A stretch of 64,000 bases of DNA from Megalonaias nervosa (lineage: Eukaryota > Mollusca > Bivalvia > Unionida > Unionidae), in NCBI GenBank assembly GCA_016617855.1, contig JAECUM010093726.1, positions 1 through 64,000 on the forward strand. Direction: 5' to 3'. This document shows, one piece after another, positions 22,634-34,026 of the stretch (positions are counted from its first letter, which is position 1; each line of letters opens with the position of its first letter). The position numbers and the translations under genes were made by a program. The notes under the pieces were generated by a model. That model had not been told where the DNA came from and did no database searches. It worked only from the letters and a program-made list of their open reading frames with translations.

Positions 22634-24448
22634 GCCTTAATTCTCATGGAGAGAAACCACAGCAAAATACACAAGCTAAAGTAATTGATGACATTCTCAT
22701 TAAATAAGAACATATTCATATCTTTAATATTGTATGAAAAATTAGCAGCATTTGCATTTTTTATTGTTCATACATAGCTATTAAATCAAAATTAGGAATA
22801 ATCATCATTTCACGATGAATGTATTTAATGAAAATCCTGCCTGTGTAATTTATGTATTATTTTCTTCAAACCGGGACATAGACCACATGCATGGCACCCA
22901 GAACAATGAGAGAGGATGGATCTGATGATATGAAAACATTCTTGTCCTTAAAAATTTAAGGACACTGGTCCAACTTAATACATCATGGCTAACGTAATGA
23001 ATGTGACACATGATACTCCAGAACAGTCATTGCCCATAACTGATGATCCATTCAATGGAACACTGTTACAAATTTAGAAATCTTATCTATGCATATTATG
23101 TAAAAGGCGAGATTTAACTTTTGTAGCAAGCATGCTAAAGAGGAACACTGCCAAAAAGAATTGGTGTCATAATGAGAAAGAATATGAGTGATATAGAAAG
23201 ATTTCTAAACCAGTATGTAATGACAAAACTAAAAATATGTCATATTATGTTCATGTTTTCATTAATTATTATTTCATGCTGAGAATTTCCTTTTGCAGAA
23301 TATATAACATGTAGTAATTGGATGAATCTGTAGAGTGGTAATGTGACAAACTTAATAATACATTCTTATTAGTTACACTACTTAGTTACATACACTGTAA
23401 ACAATTAAGTGGTTTATTTTGTGTACATGCTTAACTATGCCATTGGAATACAACATGCTTTGGAAAATATTAAGTCAATTTGACCTATAACAAATATGGG
23501 AGAGTTTTATGTGTCTTGAGTTTGCTTTAATGTTTTGACACAATTGGTGACAGTGGACTTTTCAAGTATATCATACATTACATATTTGTATGAAGACAAA
23601 TTGATATTAGGCAAAAACACTGGTGTTTAAATTAGGGTGGGTAGGTTTTATTGGGGCAAAACTGACTCAATGACATACACAAATATAATGTTTTTAAATT
23701 ATTTACAATTCGTTTTAAAATTGGGTGATAGTGTCAGCCCCAAAATCAAGGACAGTCAGATAAAAACACATACTTTTTGGGTGGCAGTATAAAAAATGAT
23801 TAATACTTGGTTTAATTATAATATTCATATGCAGTAGTTCATTGTACAATAGTAAATAATCTAGTCAAGTTAGAAGATAACTTGATACTTATTTGGACAT
23901 GAAGTATTTGACTAGCAACTTACCAAAATTTTTAAACCTTTTAACATAATTTATAATGTCGTATTCATGAATGAAGCTTTTGTTCATTCAAATATTTTTT
24001 CCACAATAAATGATATGTTAAAATGAATATTGTATACAGTCACCACCATTATAAGTACGATAGCCTCATGAGAGAAGTCACAATGGGAAACATTGATCAT
24101 TAAGTTGACAGTACTAGAAAAGCTATAATATATATTGGGTTAAAAAATATGACAGCATAACCACTTTAAATTTTCATGAATATTCATTTCATTTCAAGTA
24201 AAATATAAAAAAAAAATACTTTATTACAATGTACCTGTTGTTAGCCATCTTATATGAAAATTATATGACATCAAAACATTTACCAAGAAAAAATTAATGA
24301 TAATATTTTACTTGTTTCATATCTTACTATCTTAGATACATGTTTATTCATTACTAACATGTACACGTATTTATGACTTTCTTGGGATGAACAATTTCAT
24401 TATTACCAAATTCAGAACATTGCATATTTAACATTGATTGTATACATA
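22634..24448. other. Gene-free interior of the transposon
   Basis: AT-rich DNA with no open frame above about 50 codons and no recognisable repeat or RNA. Confidence 0.5.
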
Positions 24449-24575
<127 letters not shown>

Positions 24576-24696
24576 CAATGAATTATATTTTAATGTATCT
24601 GTGTGATTGATGGTACACATTTATACATCATTTCATTCATAATGTAACACTTACTTTCCAAATATTATGTATATTGTTTGGATTTGTATAGTAGCT

Positions 24697-24957
24697 TTAT
24701 CAAAGTGATATGCTATGCTGTCTGCAGTGTGGTACTTTATATAGAAGTCTAGCATTGGGGTATTTTGCCACAACCCAGTTATATTATTGTGACAAGCGAT
24801 CAGCCAGTCCTAACACTAAAAATTAGTATTAATCACCACGTGAAGCAGCTGCTAGTAACATTTATAAAAATATATGGTATGACTTTACCTGGGTTCCAAC
24901 CCACGACCTCCTGCATCCAAGGCAGATGGTCTAATTACTTAGGCTACCATAGCTGTA
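24697..24957 (-). mobile_element. Degraded SINE copy
   Basis: Minus-strand blocks match the window's SINE: ggtagcct, gaggtcgtgggttggaaccc (box B-like), agtgttaggactggctg, and acaccacactgcag-like sequence near the tail. It is the most diverged of the six copies, so probably the oldest, and it sits within the IS630/Tc1-like transposon. Confidence 0.75.
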
Positions 24958-25315
24958 GTTTACAAGTAAAGATTACTCATAAAGGAAATATACAAAATAA
25001 ATAAGTGAAACAAAATTTATATTGTAATGTTTCAATGATTCACTTTAAAGGCATTCATAATAAGCTAAATTAAATATGCATTTATTTCATTTTAATAAGA
25101 AGTTACAAGACTATACATATTACATTTCTACATCATAATTTTCATAAAAGTATAATAATTTTAAAAATTGTAAGAAGGATACTAGATGACTGTGAGATTT
25201 ATAAAACAATCCATGACTGTACACTGAAGAGACACCATATGATGACCAGTTACAGATCATTTTAAAATGATCAGGGTGAAAGTGTTTCACAACAACTGTC
25301 CTTTTAATAATGAAG

Positions 25316-25612
25316 CTAACTTTCAAAGGTTCTGTTGTGAAGGATTGCCCAGCACCGATCACACAATGATTTATTTTTAGATTCTTTGCAACATTTGTCA
25401 TGCACCCACTTCTCACATAACTCAGATTCATACCAACTCCCATTCCGAATTCTTGCTCTCAAACCCGGAGGCTCTCTCTGTTGACAAATGTTGCAAGGAA
25501 TGTCATGGTCATTACTGTCGTCATTGATGGCGCCAGAGAGGTCATCACCGTCTGTCAATTTTTCGTCACCTGAATCAAATGAGTCTTCGGAGTCTATGTC
25601 ATCATTGTTCAA
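25316..25612 (-). pseudogene. PHD-like C-terminal finger of the transposase
   Basis: An acidic linker rich in Asp/Ser (DSEDSFDSGDE) leads to a Cys/His pattern: CNIC, then C..WVHDKCC, then C..C. It resembles a PHD finger (a chromatin-reader zinc fold). It begins 10 bases upstream of the transposase stop in another frame, so one frameshift separates it from the catalytic domain. Related transposases appear, from memory, to carry a similar acidic tail and PHD finger. Confidence 0.65.
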
Positions 25613-26505
25613 TTATGACTGGGTCTACCTCATTCTCTTTGATGCCATCAACTTCCCAAAATTTTTCCTCTACCTCCCTGATTACACGACTTTCAACTTT
25701 TTGCCATTGAACCCTATCGATTCTTTGTCTGGCCTGGCTGTACAGGGTTAGGATGGTATCCTTTTTAAAGGAAGAGTTGTTCCCGGCAACATAGCTCTTT
25801 ACATCAGCCCAAACTAATTCGATAGGGTTCAGTTCACAGTGCCTGGGAGGCAGACGTAGCACCTCATGACCATGAAGAGCTGCAAGTTCATCAATTATGT
25901 ACCTTGGATTAGGCTTGTTGGTCTTGACTAACCCCAAGAGTTCAGCCTTACACATTTCTGGATGATAATGAACTCCACGTCTATCAAGCCAGGCTTGAAC
26001 CTCAGTTTTACGGCTAGAGCTACTTGGAGCCTTTGACTGAGGATCAAGCTGGGAATGATAGCTTGTATTGTCCATTACGATGACTGAGCTCCAGTCCAGT
26101 TTTTGGATAAGCGTGTCCCTGAACCACTCACTAAAACACTCTATATTCATCTCGTCATGGTAATCACTTTTGCTGGTTTTGGACTCGAATACCAGGCTAC
26201 AGTCTGGTATGAGTCCCATTTGTGATGAGCCAGCATCAGCAATTGTCAGCCCAGAGCCCATTCCAGAGGGGACAAACATCCATTTGATTTACAAAATGGC
26301 TCAAGGTTCCTAATGGAAGCGTGATTTTTCTTCCACCCATCCTCCCTTAACTGTATGGTGAGTGTTAATCCAAGTCTCATCCAAGTAGACAATATGGCAG
26401 CCTTGTTCCCTAAGTTTCTTAATTTTACGTAAATAGGCATGGCGCTGGGCAATCACTTTATCACGCTCTGCCATAAATCTTCGTCCAGTAACATTTCTTC
26501 TGTAT
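25602..26505 (-). pseudogene. IS630/Tc1-like DDE transposase, catalytic exon
   Basis: A splice-acceptor-like pyrimidine tract and CAG precede 26,505, where the sequence begins YRRNVTGRRF. Catalytic residues are visible: first Asp in IVYLDETWINTHHT, second Asp in VIVMDNTSYHS, Glu in HCELNPIELVWADVK. Eighty-three residues separate the second Asp from the Glu, far more than in Tc1 or mariner. Between 26,312 and 26,284 three in-frame stops (TAG, TGA, TAA) fall within about 12 codons. The frame then continues open to 25,602. The protein would cut and rejoin the TIR ends at TA sites. This copy is inactive unless the stop cluster is removed from the transcript. Confidence 0.82.
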
Positions 26506-26549
26506 CTGCAAAGAGAAAAACAGTAGGACATTGAAGAAAAGAAAAGCAC

Positions 26550-27040
26550 ATGTACTATTAAGGTTAGTGAAAGAGAATGTTTGATGGATACTGATGACTC
26601 CTTTTTATGAGTAGGTAATAGGTACCAAAGATTTTATAATATGCGAATATTTTTGTAACATTATGACTAAATAATTAAAAGATATGAATATGTCCGTAAA
26701 GATTACCTTGCCGTATTTGGCAGTCCATTTTAATATTCACTACCAACATTAGTTCCAATATATTAACTAATTTCACCTAGTTATTCAACATAATATTTAA
26801 TTCAGATAAATAAAGGCACCTATGTAACATATTCATGTCTGCATCAATTGCATTATATCCAGATTTCATAAAATAATATCATTACAAGTTACATTTTCAG
26901 ATATTTTTTATTATCTCTCTGTTATATATGGAACAGTTTTGTAATTGTAAAAAATCTGACATAATTGTCTCTCTAAATTTTCAGCATCAAAGTGTGTATC
27001 GCTCGATCTTTAATATGTTTTTATACTACTAGCAATGACA
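26550..27040. other. Likely transposase intron
   Basis: AT-rich, no open frame. It separates the helix-turn-helix exon from the catalytic exon and ends in a polypyrimidine tract plus CAG at 26,506. Confidence 0.45.
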
Positions 27041-27499
27041 TTTTAAAAAATCAACCCAGAGTTATTAAATACCAAAATCCATGTCTTTCAAGTACTTTGC
27101 GGACAGGTGTCTGTGAGACATCTACACCCTTTTCACTTAAAACGATCTGTAACTTGGTAAGTGACACTGGTTTTCCTTGCAGGTATAGGTCATGGACTGT
27201 TCTCTTAAAACGATCTGTAACTTGGTAAGAGACACTGGTTTTCCTTGCAGGTATAGGTCATGGACTGCCCTCTTACAACGATCTGTAACTTGGGAAGAGA
27301 CACTGGTTTTCCTTGCAGGTATAGGTCATGGACTGTTCTGGTCACCAGATTCTCATCAAAGTCATCCAGTTTCCTCTTGTAAACTTTTTGGTTTTGTTTA
27401 GGGGTTTTTTGTGTGCATAGGCTCAATAACAGTTAAAAGAACTTCATTGTCATCCTCTTGTTTTAAGCGGTATAGGTATGTTTGGCTTCTTCCTAATGC
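27040..27499 (-). pseudogene. Transposase N-terminal (helix-turn-helix) exon
   Basis: On the minus strand, ttcgtag precedes 27,499. The exon then reads ALGRSQTYLYRLKQ, typical of a helix-turn-helix segment. After a frame change near an A-run, it reads KRKLDDFDENLVTRTVHDLY, a conserved block before IS630-like catalytic domains. It continues to DVSQTPVRKVLERHGF near 27,070. A 68-bp segment inside the exon is present three times, which breaks the frame. Confidence 0.65.
27140..27345. repeat. 68-bp triplication in transposase exon
   Basis: acgatctgtaacttgg starts at 27,142, 27,210 and 27,278, each followed by the same ggttttccttgcaggtatag and catggactg. The three units differ at only a few positions, so the duplication is recent. 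Sixty-eight is not a multiple of three, so each extra unit shifts the frame. Confidence 0.92.
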
Positions 27500-27925
27500 C
27501 TACGAAAAAAAGGTGGAAAAATAAGTAATTATATAAATATCAAGACTTTTTTACATCAACTATCCATAAGTTCAGTTAGTTTATGGTTTAGTCATTTATA
27601 TTTGATGTGTACTTAACCTTCATTCATCAGTCAATCAACAGTTGCTAATTATGTTGCTATGTTGTTGTTTTTTAAAAACGTAATTGATATTCCACTTTTC
27701 CTAATGAATGTACTGTGTTATAATTCAGTATCACATCAACCTATTTATATAGCCTAGAAATACATACCGGTATTCTGAACATATAGATGAGGTTATAAAT
27801 AACGTGTTAGGCACCTGTTTGTTTTATACAACTTAAAATATTAAGTTTTCACAATGTAGGATGCTAGTTTTGATTATATGATGTTTAAGTAAAATGCATG
27901 AAATACTTTCTTTTATACAAATATG

Positions 27926-27928
<3 letters not shown>

Positions 27929-27992
<64 letters not shown>
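27929..27992. repeat. (TA)n microsatellite
   Basis: About 32 TA units, probably in the intron between transposase exons. Confidence 0.95.
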
Positions 27993-27994
<2 letters not shown>

Positions 27995-28256
27995 ATGATG
28001 TTGTATGTAACATGATCCTGAAATGCTTGGCTTTCTAGTGGAGTAATACTAGACCCATTTTATTTTTATTTAACCACCACATGCAGGTGGACATATAGTG
28101 TTTCGAAGTTCTAACCAACACTCATGATGCTAAGACTATCAATATACATGCGTTTGGTTTTAAAGAGAATCCTAAATAACGATGCATTATATTTGGCAAT
28201 ACTAATTTTGTCTTCTTACATCCATTTTCATGCATATTAATCATATTTTCATTTAC

Positions 28257-28352
28257 CTTAGATAGTCGTTTCACTGGAAACTGCCGATATTTGATATGAT
28301 TTTCTTTTTCAGATTCAAATAGCTTCAGTATTTTCAGAATGACATCCTTAAC
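28257..28352 (-). pseudogene. Transposase 5' exon, 32 codons
   Basis: The exon is bounded on the minus strand by ttttacag before 28,352 and gtaaat after 28,257. It encodes a Lys/Glu-rich helix ending PVKRLSK, which would join to ALGRSQTYLYR of the next exon to form one helix-turn-helix. Both splice sites are intact. It is 96 bases long, so it preserves the frame. Confidence 0.55.
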
Positions 28353-28715
28353 CTGTAAAATATTGTATATTACATTTTCCAATGTTACTTTTAATTGGAG
28401 ATGGACAATAATAAAAGTAAATTAAATGTCTTCCATATCATAGGACCCTATTTTCATGAATACATATTGTATCAAATATTACATCATCCCCATTATATCA
28501 CAATGCTGTACAAGTTATATATAATAGAATATGTCAATAAGCCTGGTGAAGTATAGAACTAAATTTGTAAATTCATAACAATGTTCCTTCTGCATCTGTA
28601 TTTGTATAATGAAAACTTGTTGTGAAATAAAGTATATCATAGTAAATCATGTCTGCGTAATAATCTTGTTTATATAACTGGTGGATGAATAACCTAGTTA
28701 TATCTTGTTAGTAAC

Positions 28716-28716
28716 C

Positions 28717-28777
<61 letters not shown>

Positions 28778-28876
28778 TGTTATTATTATTATTAATTTCA
28801 ATTGATTAATTCATTATTTCTAAATATTATGAACATTGAATAAATGCCTTTCTTGTGGTACAGCCTGTAAGTGAAA

Positions 28877-28917
<41 letters not shown>
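28716..28917. repeat. (TA)n and (ATA)n microsatellites
   Basis: A (TA)n block at about 28,716-28,773 and a (ATA)n block at about 28,878-28,917, separated by AT-rich DNA. Confidence 0.9.
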
Positions 28918-29318
28918 GCAACAACATCATTAACATCATCATTTTGAACTGTGACAATACGTTGTGTGGGTCAAAATTGAAATTTTTGGCAATTATGCTG
29001 GTATAGTTTGTGGCATCAACACCTCCATAAATAAAGAAAATTATTCTAAATAGGTTTAAATTTCTAATGAATTTATACAGTAAAGTTACAAATTATGATA
29101 CAACTTGCAGTGCAGGTTCTCAAATTTAAGGGCACATTTTTTGCCATTTTGGTAGGATTTTTATGTGAAATATTACAATTTGACAGAAATTATCGGAAGC
29201 AGACGAAGTAGTATTTACCTTTTACGCATACACGTGTAGTCATGCATCCGCCCCTTCTCTGATAATGGACTTGTTTAGGAACTGGAAATCGATCTCGAGC
29301 ATGGTGATAGTTTATATT

Positions 29319-29503
29319 GAAAACTTCCGTTAAGCATGAAACGCGCAGGTATTGACGGTGTTATGGCCACCCTTATCGCAGTTAAGTTAGGAATGATAAA
29401 TCAATGAACGAACTAAGTTCTGTTGATTTCTGATCTTATTTATAATTTTCGTGGTTGAAATCGGCAGTGGGGTACAAACAAACAGGGAAGTAAAGTTAGA
29501 CAA
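29319..29503. repeat. Right TIR of the IS630/Tc1-like transposon
   Basis: Inverted match to 21,491-21,676. It is followed by AA-free junction sequence at TA (29,504-29,505). The zinc-finger gene begins 226 bases beyond it. Confidence 0.88.
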
Positions 29504-29701
29504 TACAACCAAACACTTCTCTTTAATATTCATTTTTGAGAACAAATGGCTATTTGAATATTTTCCTTTCCAATCGGTCGAATTCGGGAAGCGTTTGGCT
29601 TCAGTATTGGAGAAGGAAACCTTAGGTGTGCAGAAATGCCCGGTAGCATTGTATATTTGTAACAGTAGGCAGGGCGAGTTGAAAGGACATGGGTGCTCTT
29701 C

Positions 29702-29728
29702 TACTGTGAAGTTTGTGTTACATAGTTG
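29702..29728 (+). pseudogene. Inactivated upstream zinc finger
   Basis: The frame of the zinc-finger gene continues upstream of its ATG as C-x2-C-x12-D-x3-N, which is C2H2 spacing with both histidines replaced (GAC for CAC, AAT for CAT). A TAG at 29,723-29,725 lies inside it. The finger therefore overlaps the first codons of the present open frame. Confidence 0.7.
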
Positions 29729-30613
29729 ATGCAGAGTGGTGCATTGAAGATGGACACGCAGATAAATGCTGAAGATAAACAATTTAAATGTGAAGTTTGT
29801 CATGAGATGTTTAAACAAAATGGCTATTTGAAGACGCACATGAGGGTACATACTGGAGATAAAATATTTAATTGTGACACTTGCCATAAAATATTCAGGC
29901 AAAGTGCTACCTTGGAGATGCATATGTTGATACATACTGGGGATAAACCATTCAAATGTGAAGTTTGTCATAAACTGTTTAGGCAGAGTGCTACTTTGAA
30001 GCAGCACATGAGCGTGCATACAGGAGAAAAACCATTCAAATGTGAAGCTTGTGATAAACTGTTTAGACGGAGAAGTTATTTGAGGCAACACGCGAGTGTT
30101 CACACTGGAGATAAACCATTCAAATGTGATATCTGTGGTAAAATGTTTAGTGAGAAATCTAATTTAAATACCCACAGATTGATACATACTAAAGATAAAC
30201 CATTCAAATGTGAAATTTGTCAAAAAATGTTTACGCAGAGTGTTAGTTTGGAGAAGCACATGGCGATACATACCGGAGATAAACAATTCAAATGTGAAGT
30301 TTGCCATAAGATGTTTACGCAGAATAGTAAAATGAGGAAACACATGAAGGTACATACGGAAGTTAAACCATTCAAATGTGAAGTTTGTCATAAAATGTTT
30401 CGGCATAATAATAGTTTGAAGCAGCACATGATCATGCATACTGGAGATAAACCATTTGAATGTGAAATTTGTCATAGCTCATTTTGGTACAGTAGCTCTT
30501 GGAAGAAGCACATGATGAGGCATTCTGGAGATAAACCATTCAAATGTGGACTTTGTGATCAAATGTTTACACAAAGTGGTGCTTTGAAGAAGCACATGAC
30601 AATACATACATGA
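29729..30613 (+). CDS. C2H2 zinc-finger protein, ten fingers
   Basis: An intronless 294-codon frame from ATG at 29,729. After a short leader come ten C2H2 fingers in a row (C-x2-C-x12-H-x3-H), each of 28 residues with its linker. Most linkers read TGDKPFKC rather than the usual TGEKPY. Finger 6 is preceded by TKDKP and finger 8 by TEVKP. Residues at the DNA-contact positions differ between fingers (for example QSATLEM, RRSYLRQ, EKSNLNT, HNNSLKQ). A nuclear sequence-specific DNA-binding protein is likely. No KRAB, BTB or ZAD-type domain is visible. The stop is the TGA of a former TGEK-type linker, so this may be a recently shortened gene or a pseudogene fragment. Confidence 0.85.
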   Translation: MQSGALKMDTQINAEDKQFKCEVCHEMFKQNGYLKTHMRVHTGDKIFNCDTCHKIFRQSATLEMHMLIHTGDKPFKCEVCHKLFRQSATLKQHMSVHTGEKPFKCEACDKLFRRRSYLRQHASVHTGDKPFKCDICGKMFSEKSNLNTHRLIHTKDKPFKCEICQKMFTQSVSLEKHMAIHTGDKQFKCEVCHKMFTQNSKMRKHMKVHTEVKPFKCEVCHKMFRHNNSLKQHMIMHTGDKPFECEICHSSFWYSSSWKKHMMRHSGDKPFKCGLCDQMFTQSGALKKHMTIHT

Positions 30614-30780
30614 GAGAAACTACTTAAATGTGACATAGGTGAATTGTTTTCTTTGTGCTGTACTTTCAAGATGCGCATTCAGTGATTAGAAGAGGCACAT
30701 TAGGATACATAATGGAGATAAAAAAACCAAATGCATTGCAAAACAGTTGCTGGTAAAATGTACAAGGAAGAGGTATACAA
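30614..30780 (+). pseudogene. Decayed downstream zinc fingers
   Basis: Past the TGA the same frame reads EKLLKCDIGELFS, then CTFKMRIQ and a stop. A shifted frame then reads KRHIRIHNGDKKTKC. These are a further finger with a lost cysteine and the beginning of another. The array was once longer than ten fingers. Confidence 0.65.
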
Positions 30781-30843
30781 TAGTCTTTTAGTTAGTTGTG
30801 TTTGTACATTAAAGTAAAGGTTTCCCTGTTTATGTTATTTCAT

Positions 30844-30979
30844 GCTCTTAATGGCTATTGGTGGGTTATTTACTAGTACAAATTACAAGCTCTTAATGGC
30901 TATTGGTGGGTTATTTACTATTACAAATTACAAGCTCTTAATGGCTATTAGTGGGTTATTTACGATTACAAATTACAAG
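30844..30979. repeat. 45-bp tandem repeat, three units
   Basis: gctcttaatggctattggtg starts at 30,844, 30,889 and 30,934. The units differ by one or two bases, indicating recent duplication downstream of the zinc-finger gene. Confidence 0.92.
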
Positions 30980-31089
30980 CCTTTCTATGTGCATCTGAAG
31001 AACTGAAATGGTATCAATTAAATAATTCTACACATGGTCTTCCTATCTTAAGTGCATCAGCACATGCTAAGGTTTGGAAATAGGCAGTA

Positions 31090-32500
31090 CCTACCTGATG
31101 GATAAATATTGTCAGAAATTTACCAGGGCTTTTACTGATACTCGTAGAGTCGGAACAGGACCATATCATTTCTGACAGCCAGTTTTTGTCAGTTATTAGT
31201 GACGTATCCACTGATCAGAGGTCTCAGAAATGCTTAATCAGATGTATTTAGATACAAATTTTTTATCTGGGATGCAGAAAATCACTCACTCAGGAGTCCT
31301 CCATACACACGAAATTGCTGGATGGCAAATTCAAACCCTTGCCAGTCCTGCTTCAACCACCTGCTGAGTGGGAAAATGTGTTGATCAATTGATCATTTTA
31401 GCTCCCTTGATATTTACAATGACAGAATACAGTGGCTGAAAGGCCCCCCCAAATGTACATGATGTTATTATAAGAGTACAGGAGAAGAACATGTTGCAAT
31501 AGCTGGGTGGCACATTCAAATACATTGACTAACTGCTGAGTGGGAAATGTGCTGAGATTTACAATGACTGAATTCTGAGGCAGAAAGACCCAGATATGTA
31601 CATGTGGCCATTATGAGAGTACATCAAATGAACAGACTTAGCTTTCACTGTGTTCCTTGAAATCAAGACACGTCAAGACTTAGACAAAATGCCATTTGCA
31701 AATTTGGATAAGTATTTTAGGGTCAAACGGCAAGTTGATGAAGATTGTAATGAAATTCAAATGATTGCTGAAGCTGCTAGAACTGATGGTTTGGATGGAA
31801 CATCAGCCAAGTGCAAGAAAGTGTGTGATACCTGGCTTAGTGTTTGGAATAAGGCCTTTCCTTGGATTGACAAAATTCAGCCTCTTTAATGGATAGACAA
31901 GAGATATATATCAGTGTTGTATAGAATTTGGAAAATGAAACTCAATGACAACCACAGGTTCTTTTCATCTGGACATTTAGCCACTTCAGGTATGCTCAAT
32001 ATGATTATGGGACTGCAACTTTTGCTGGTGGGACTCTTATTTTTACCAAAATAGGAGCCCTGGACTCCTAGTTTTAGAATCCTAGTGAGACCTCTGCACT
32101 GATATGTCTAACAAAGAGGCAGACATTGTATATGTTCTTTCAAGTGCAAGGTAAATGTTATTAACTTTCATTTTTTACTATTGAATTTAAACTATTAAAC
32201 CAGAAAGTTATACTGATAAGCCAAAAATTTAAATTTATTTCCATTCCATTTATAATATTGTACACATGGAAACCACCAGTTTAACTTTAGATCCATTCTA
32301 GTTTATTTAATTTTGTTAACTCAAACATTTAGTGTTTCTTCTTTGGTTTTAACTCACTTTATAGTTATCAAAATGTACCCAAGGTAGACAGTGAAACCAT
32401 CAATTGTGCTATACGTGCCTTATGTCAGAGAGATATGGGAATGAATGGATGAAAAGGATTGTTGCGTTGGCAACAGATGGTGCATCAGTGATGGTGATGC
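31090..32500 (+). pseudogene. Possible hAT-type transposase remnants
   Basis: Near 31,095-31,215 one frame reads ISDSQFLSVISDVSTD. At 32,430-32,500 another reads RYGNEWMKRIVALATDGASV. Both blocks, in this order, recall hAT-like transposases of the kind annotated as zinc finger 862-like. The frame 31,650-31,889 (contains KVCDTWLSVWNKAFPW) may belong to the same element. The spacing is far too long and the frames are short. Treat as a suggestion. Confidence 0.35.
31310..31640. repeat. Local duplication of about 180 bp
   Basis: gctggatggcaaattcaaa, ctgctgagtgggaaa, atttacaatgac and agagtaca at 31,310-31,480 recur with changes at 31,495-31,640. Confidence 0.6.
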
Positions 32501-32599
32501 TGCTGCTAATGATGATGATTATGATGATGATAAGAATAAATACCACACAAAAGATTTGTCATCATTACAAAACAAAGCATATACACTGTTGATGAATTT

Positions 32600-33710
32600 A
32601 ATGTAAACTGTAATAAAGTAACAACCTTGTATGTATGCTTTATTTTATTGTACAGATTTCACATCTTTTTGAGTAATTATAACAGTAAATGAGCAGAACC
32701 TTCTATCAGTCAGAAGTACAACCAGTTTTCAAAAGCAGGAAGTCCTGTAGGATTCCGGCATAAGAAAGTTAGTGTCCAACCCTGCATACCTTCATATTTC
32801 TAGCTCTTGGTGTTTGAAAAGTATGAGTAATATCAAATACCTTATTGTCACAATGAAAGGAAAGAATATAGTTATCAAATCAAGAAAAATGAAAGAAGAC
32901 ATTTCATGAATATTATGATTATTCAATCCAAGTTATTCCAAAGTCCTCATTATGTGTAAATAGTGTAAATTCATTAGCACGATATGTATGAGTAATATCA
33001 AATACCTTATTGTCACAATGAAAAAGAAAGAATATAGTTATCAAATTATTTAATAATATTCAATGAAAGAAAAATAAGAATGTTGGCCATTTGATTTTCA
33101 CTTAACCACTTCTGTGAAACAAATCCTCTGAGAGCAAGATTCTGCATTATGCCCTGCTTCTGGTATGATTTAGGTACCATCCTCTGAAATAGATTACAGC
33201 AACATCTACTATGTACACTTAACCAGGAAAAAACTAAACTATTTACTTCTTTGGCGTTTCATTTTTAGTATCACATTAAAAAATCATTGAACTGGGCTAA
33301 GAAAAACATTTGTTAGAAACTATTATTCAAGACCACAGTTTAAAGAGCTCCAAAATGTTAGGTTCATCCTTGCTGCTGATGAAAAATATAGAAAAAATAA
33401 GGTGAATTTTCAACTTTGCCAAATCAAAGGAAGCTGTGCTTGTAGGACTACTGTCCTGGAGTTAATGTTGTCTAGTATATGCATACATCCACGCTAGGCG
33501 CATGAGTTGGGTTTTGTGAACAGTTAGTTATTTTTAGTGATATTCACATTGACATTGAAACATACATCAACATGTGAAGAAAGGCATTTCTTACCTTAGC
33601 AACAAACTACACTTTCCACAATTCACCAAAAAATTAAATGAAATGCCAACTTATATCAGGTTTCCTGCCAGCAAGGTAGACATGTTAGCTTTTTCGTTGC
33701 ACATATATAC
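32600..33710. other. Gene-free stretch with a 60-bp direct repeat
   Basis: No gene is seen. gtatgagtaatatcaaatac plus its following 40 bases at 32,821-32,880 recurs almost exactly at 32,987-33,046. Confidence 0.6.
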
Positions 33711-34026
33711 CACTCTGGTGGCCTAGTGGTTAGAGCCTCTGCCTCGGATGAGGGACGATGCGGGTTTATATTCCCCTGCCGAGTCATACCAAAGGCTTAT
33801 TAAAAATAAATAGTACTCTTACAGCTGCCATGCTAGGCGCTCAGCGTTAAGAGGTTAGTGTTATGACTGGTTGGCCTGGTGTCAGGATAATGTGACTGGG
33901 TGGGGAGATCATGCCACATGTCTGTGACATGATGCCCCTGTGCTAGACATCACTGTAAAGTGCCACACTGCAGACAACATAGCGATATGACTGAAAAATC
34001 CAAATCACACACACACACACACACAC
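33711..34026 (+). mobile_element. SINE, full-length, diverged head
   Basis: Same head, body and (CA)n tail as the copy at 5,061. Box B is changed (gggtttatattcccc), so pol III activity is unlikely. Confidence 0.88.

Noticed and set aside
29387..30475. Long minus-strand frames of 238 and 103 codons
   Set aside because: They are antisense shadows of the zinc-finger array, showing the finger period in reverse.
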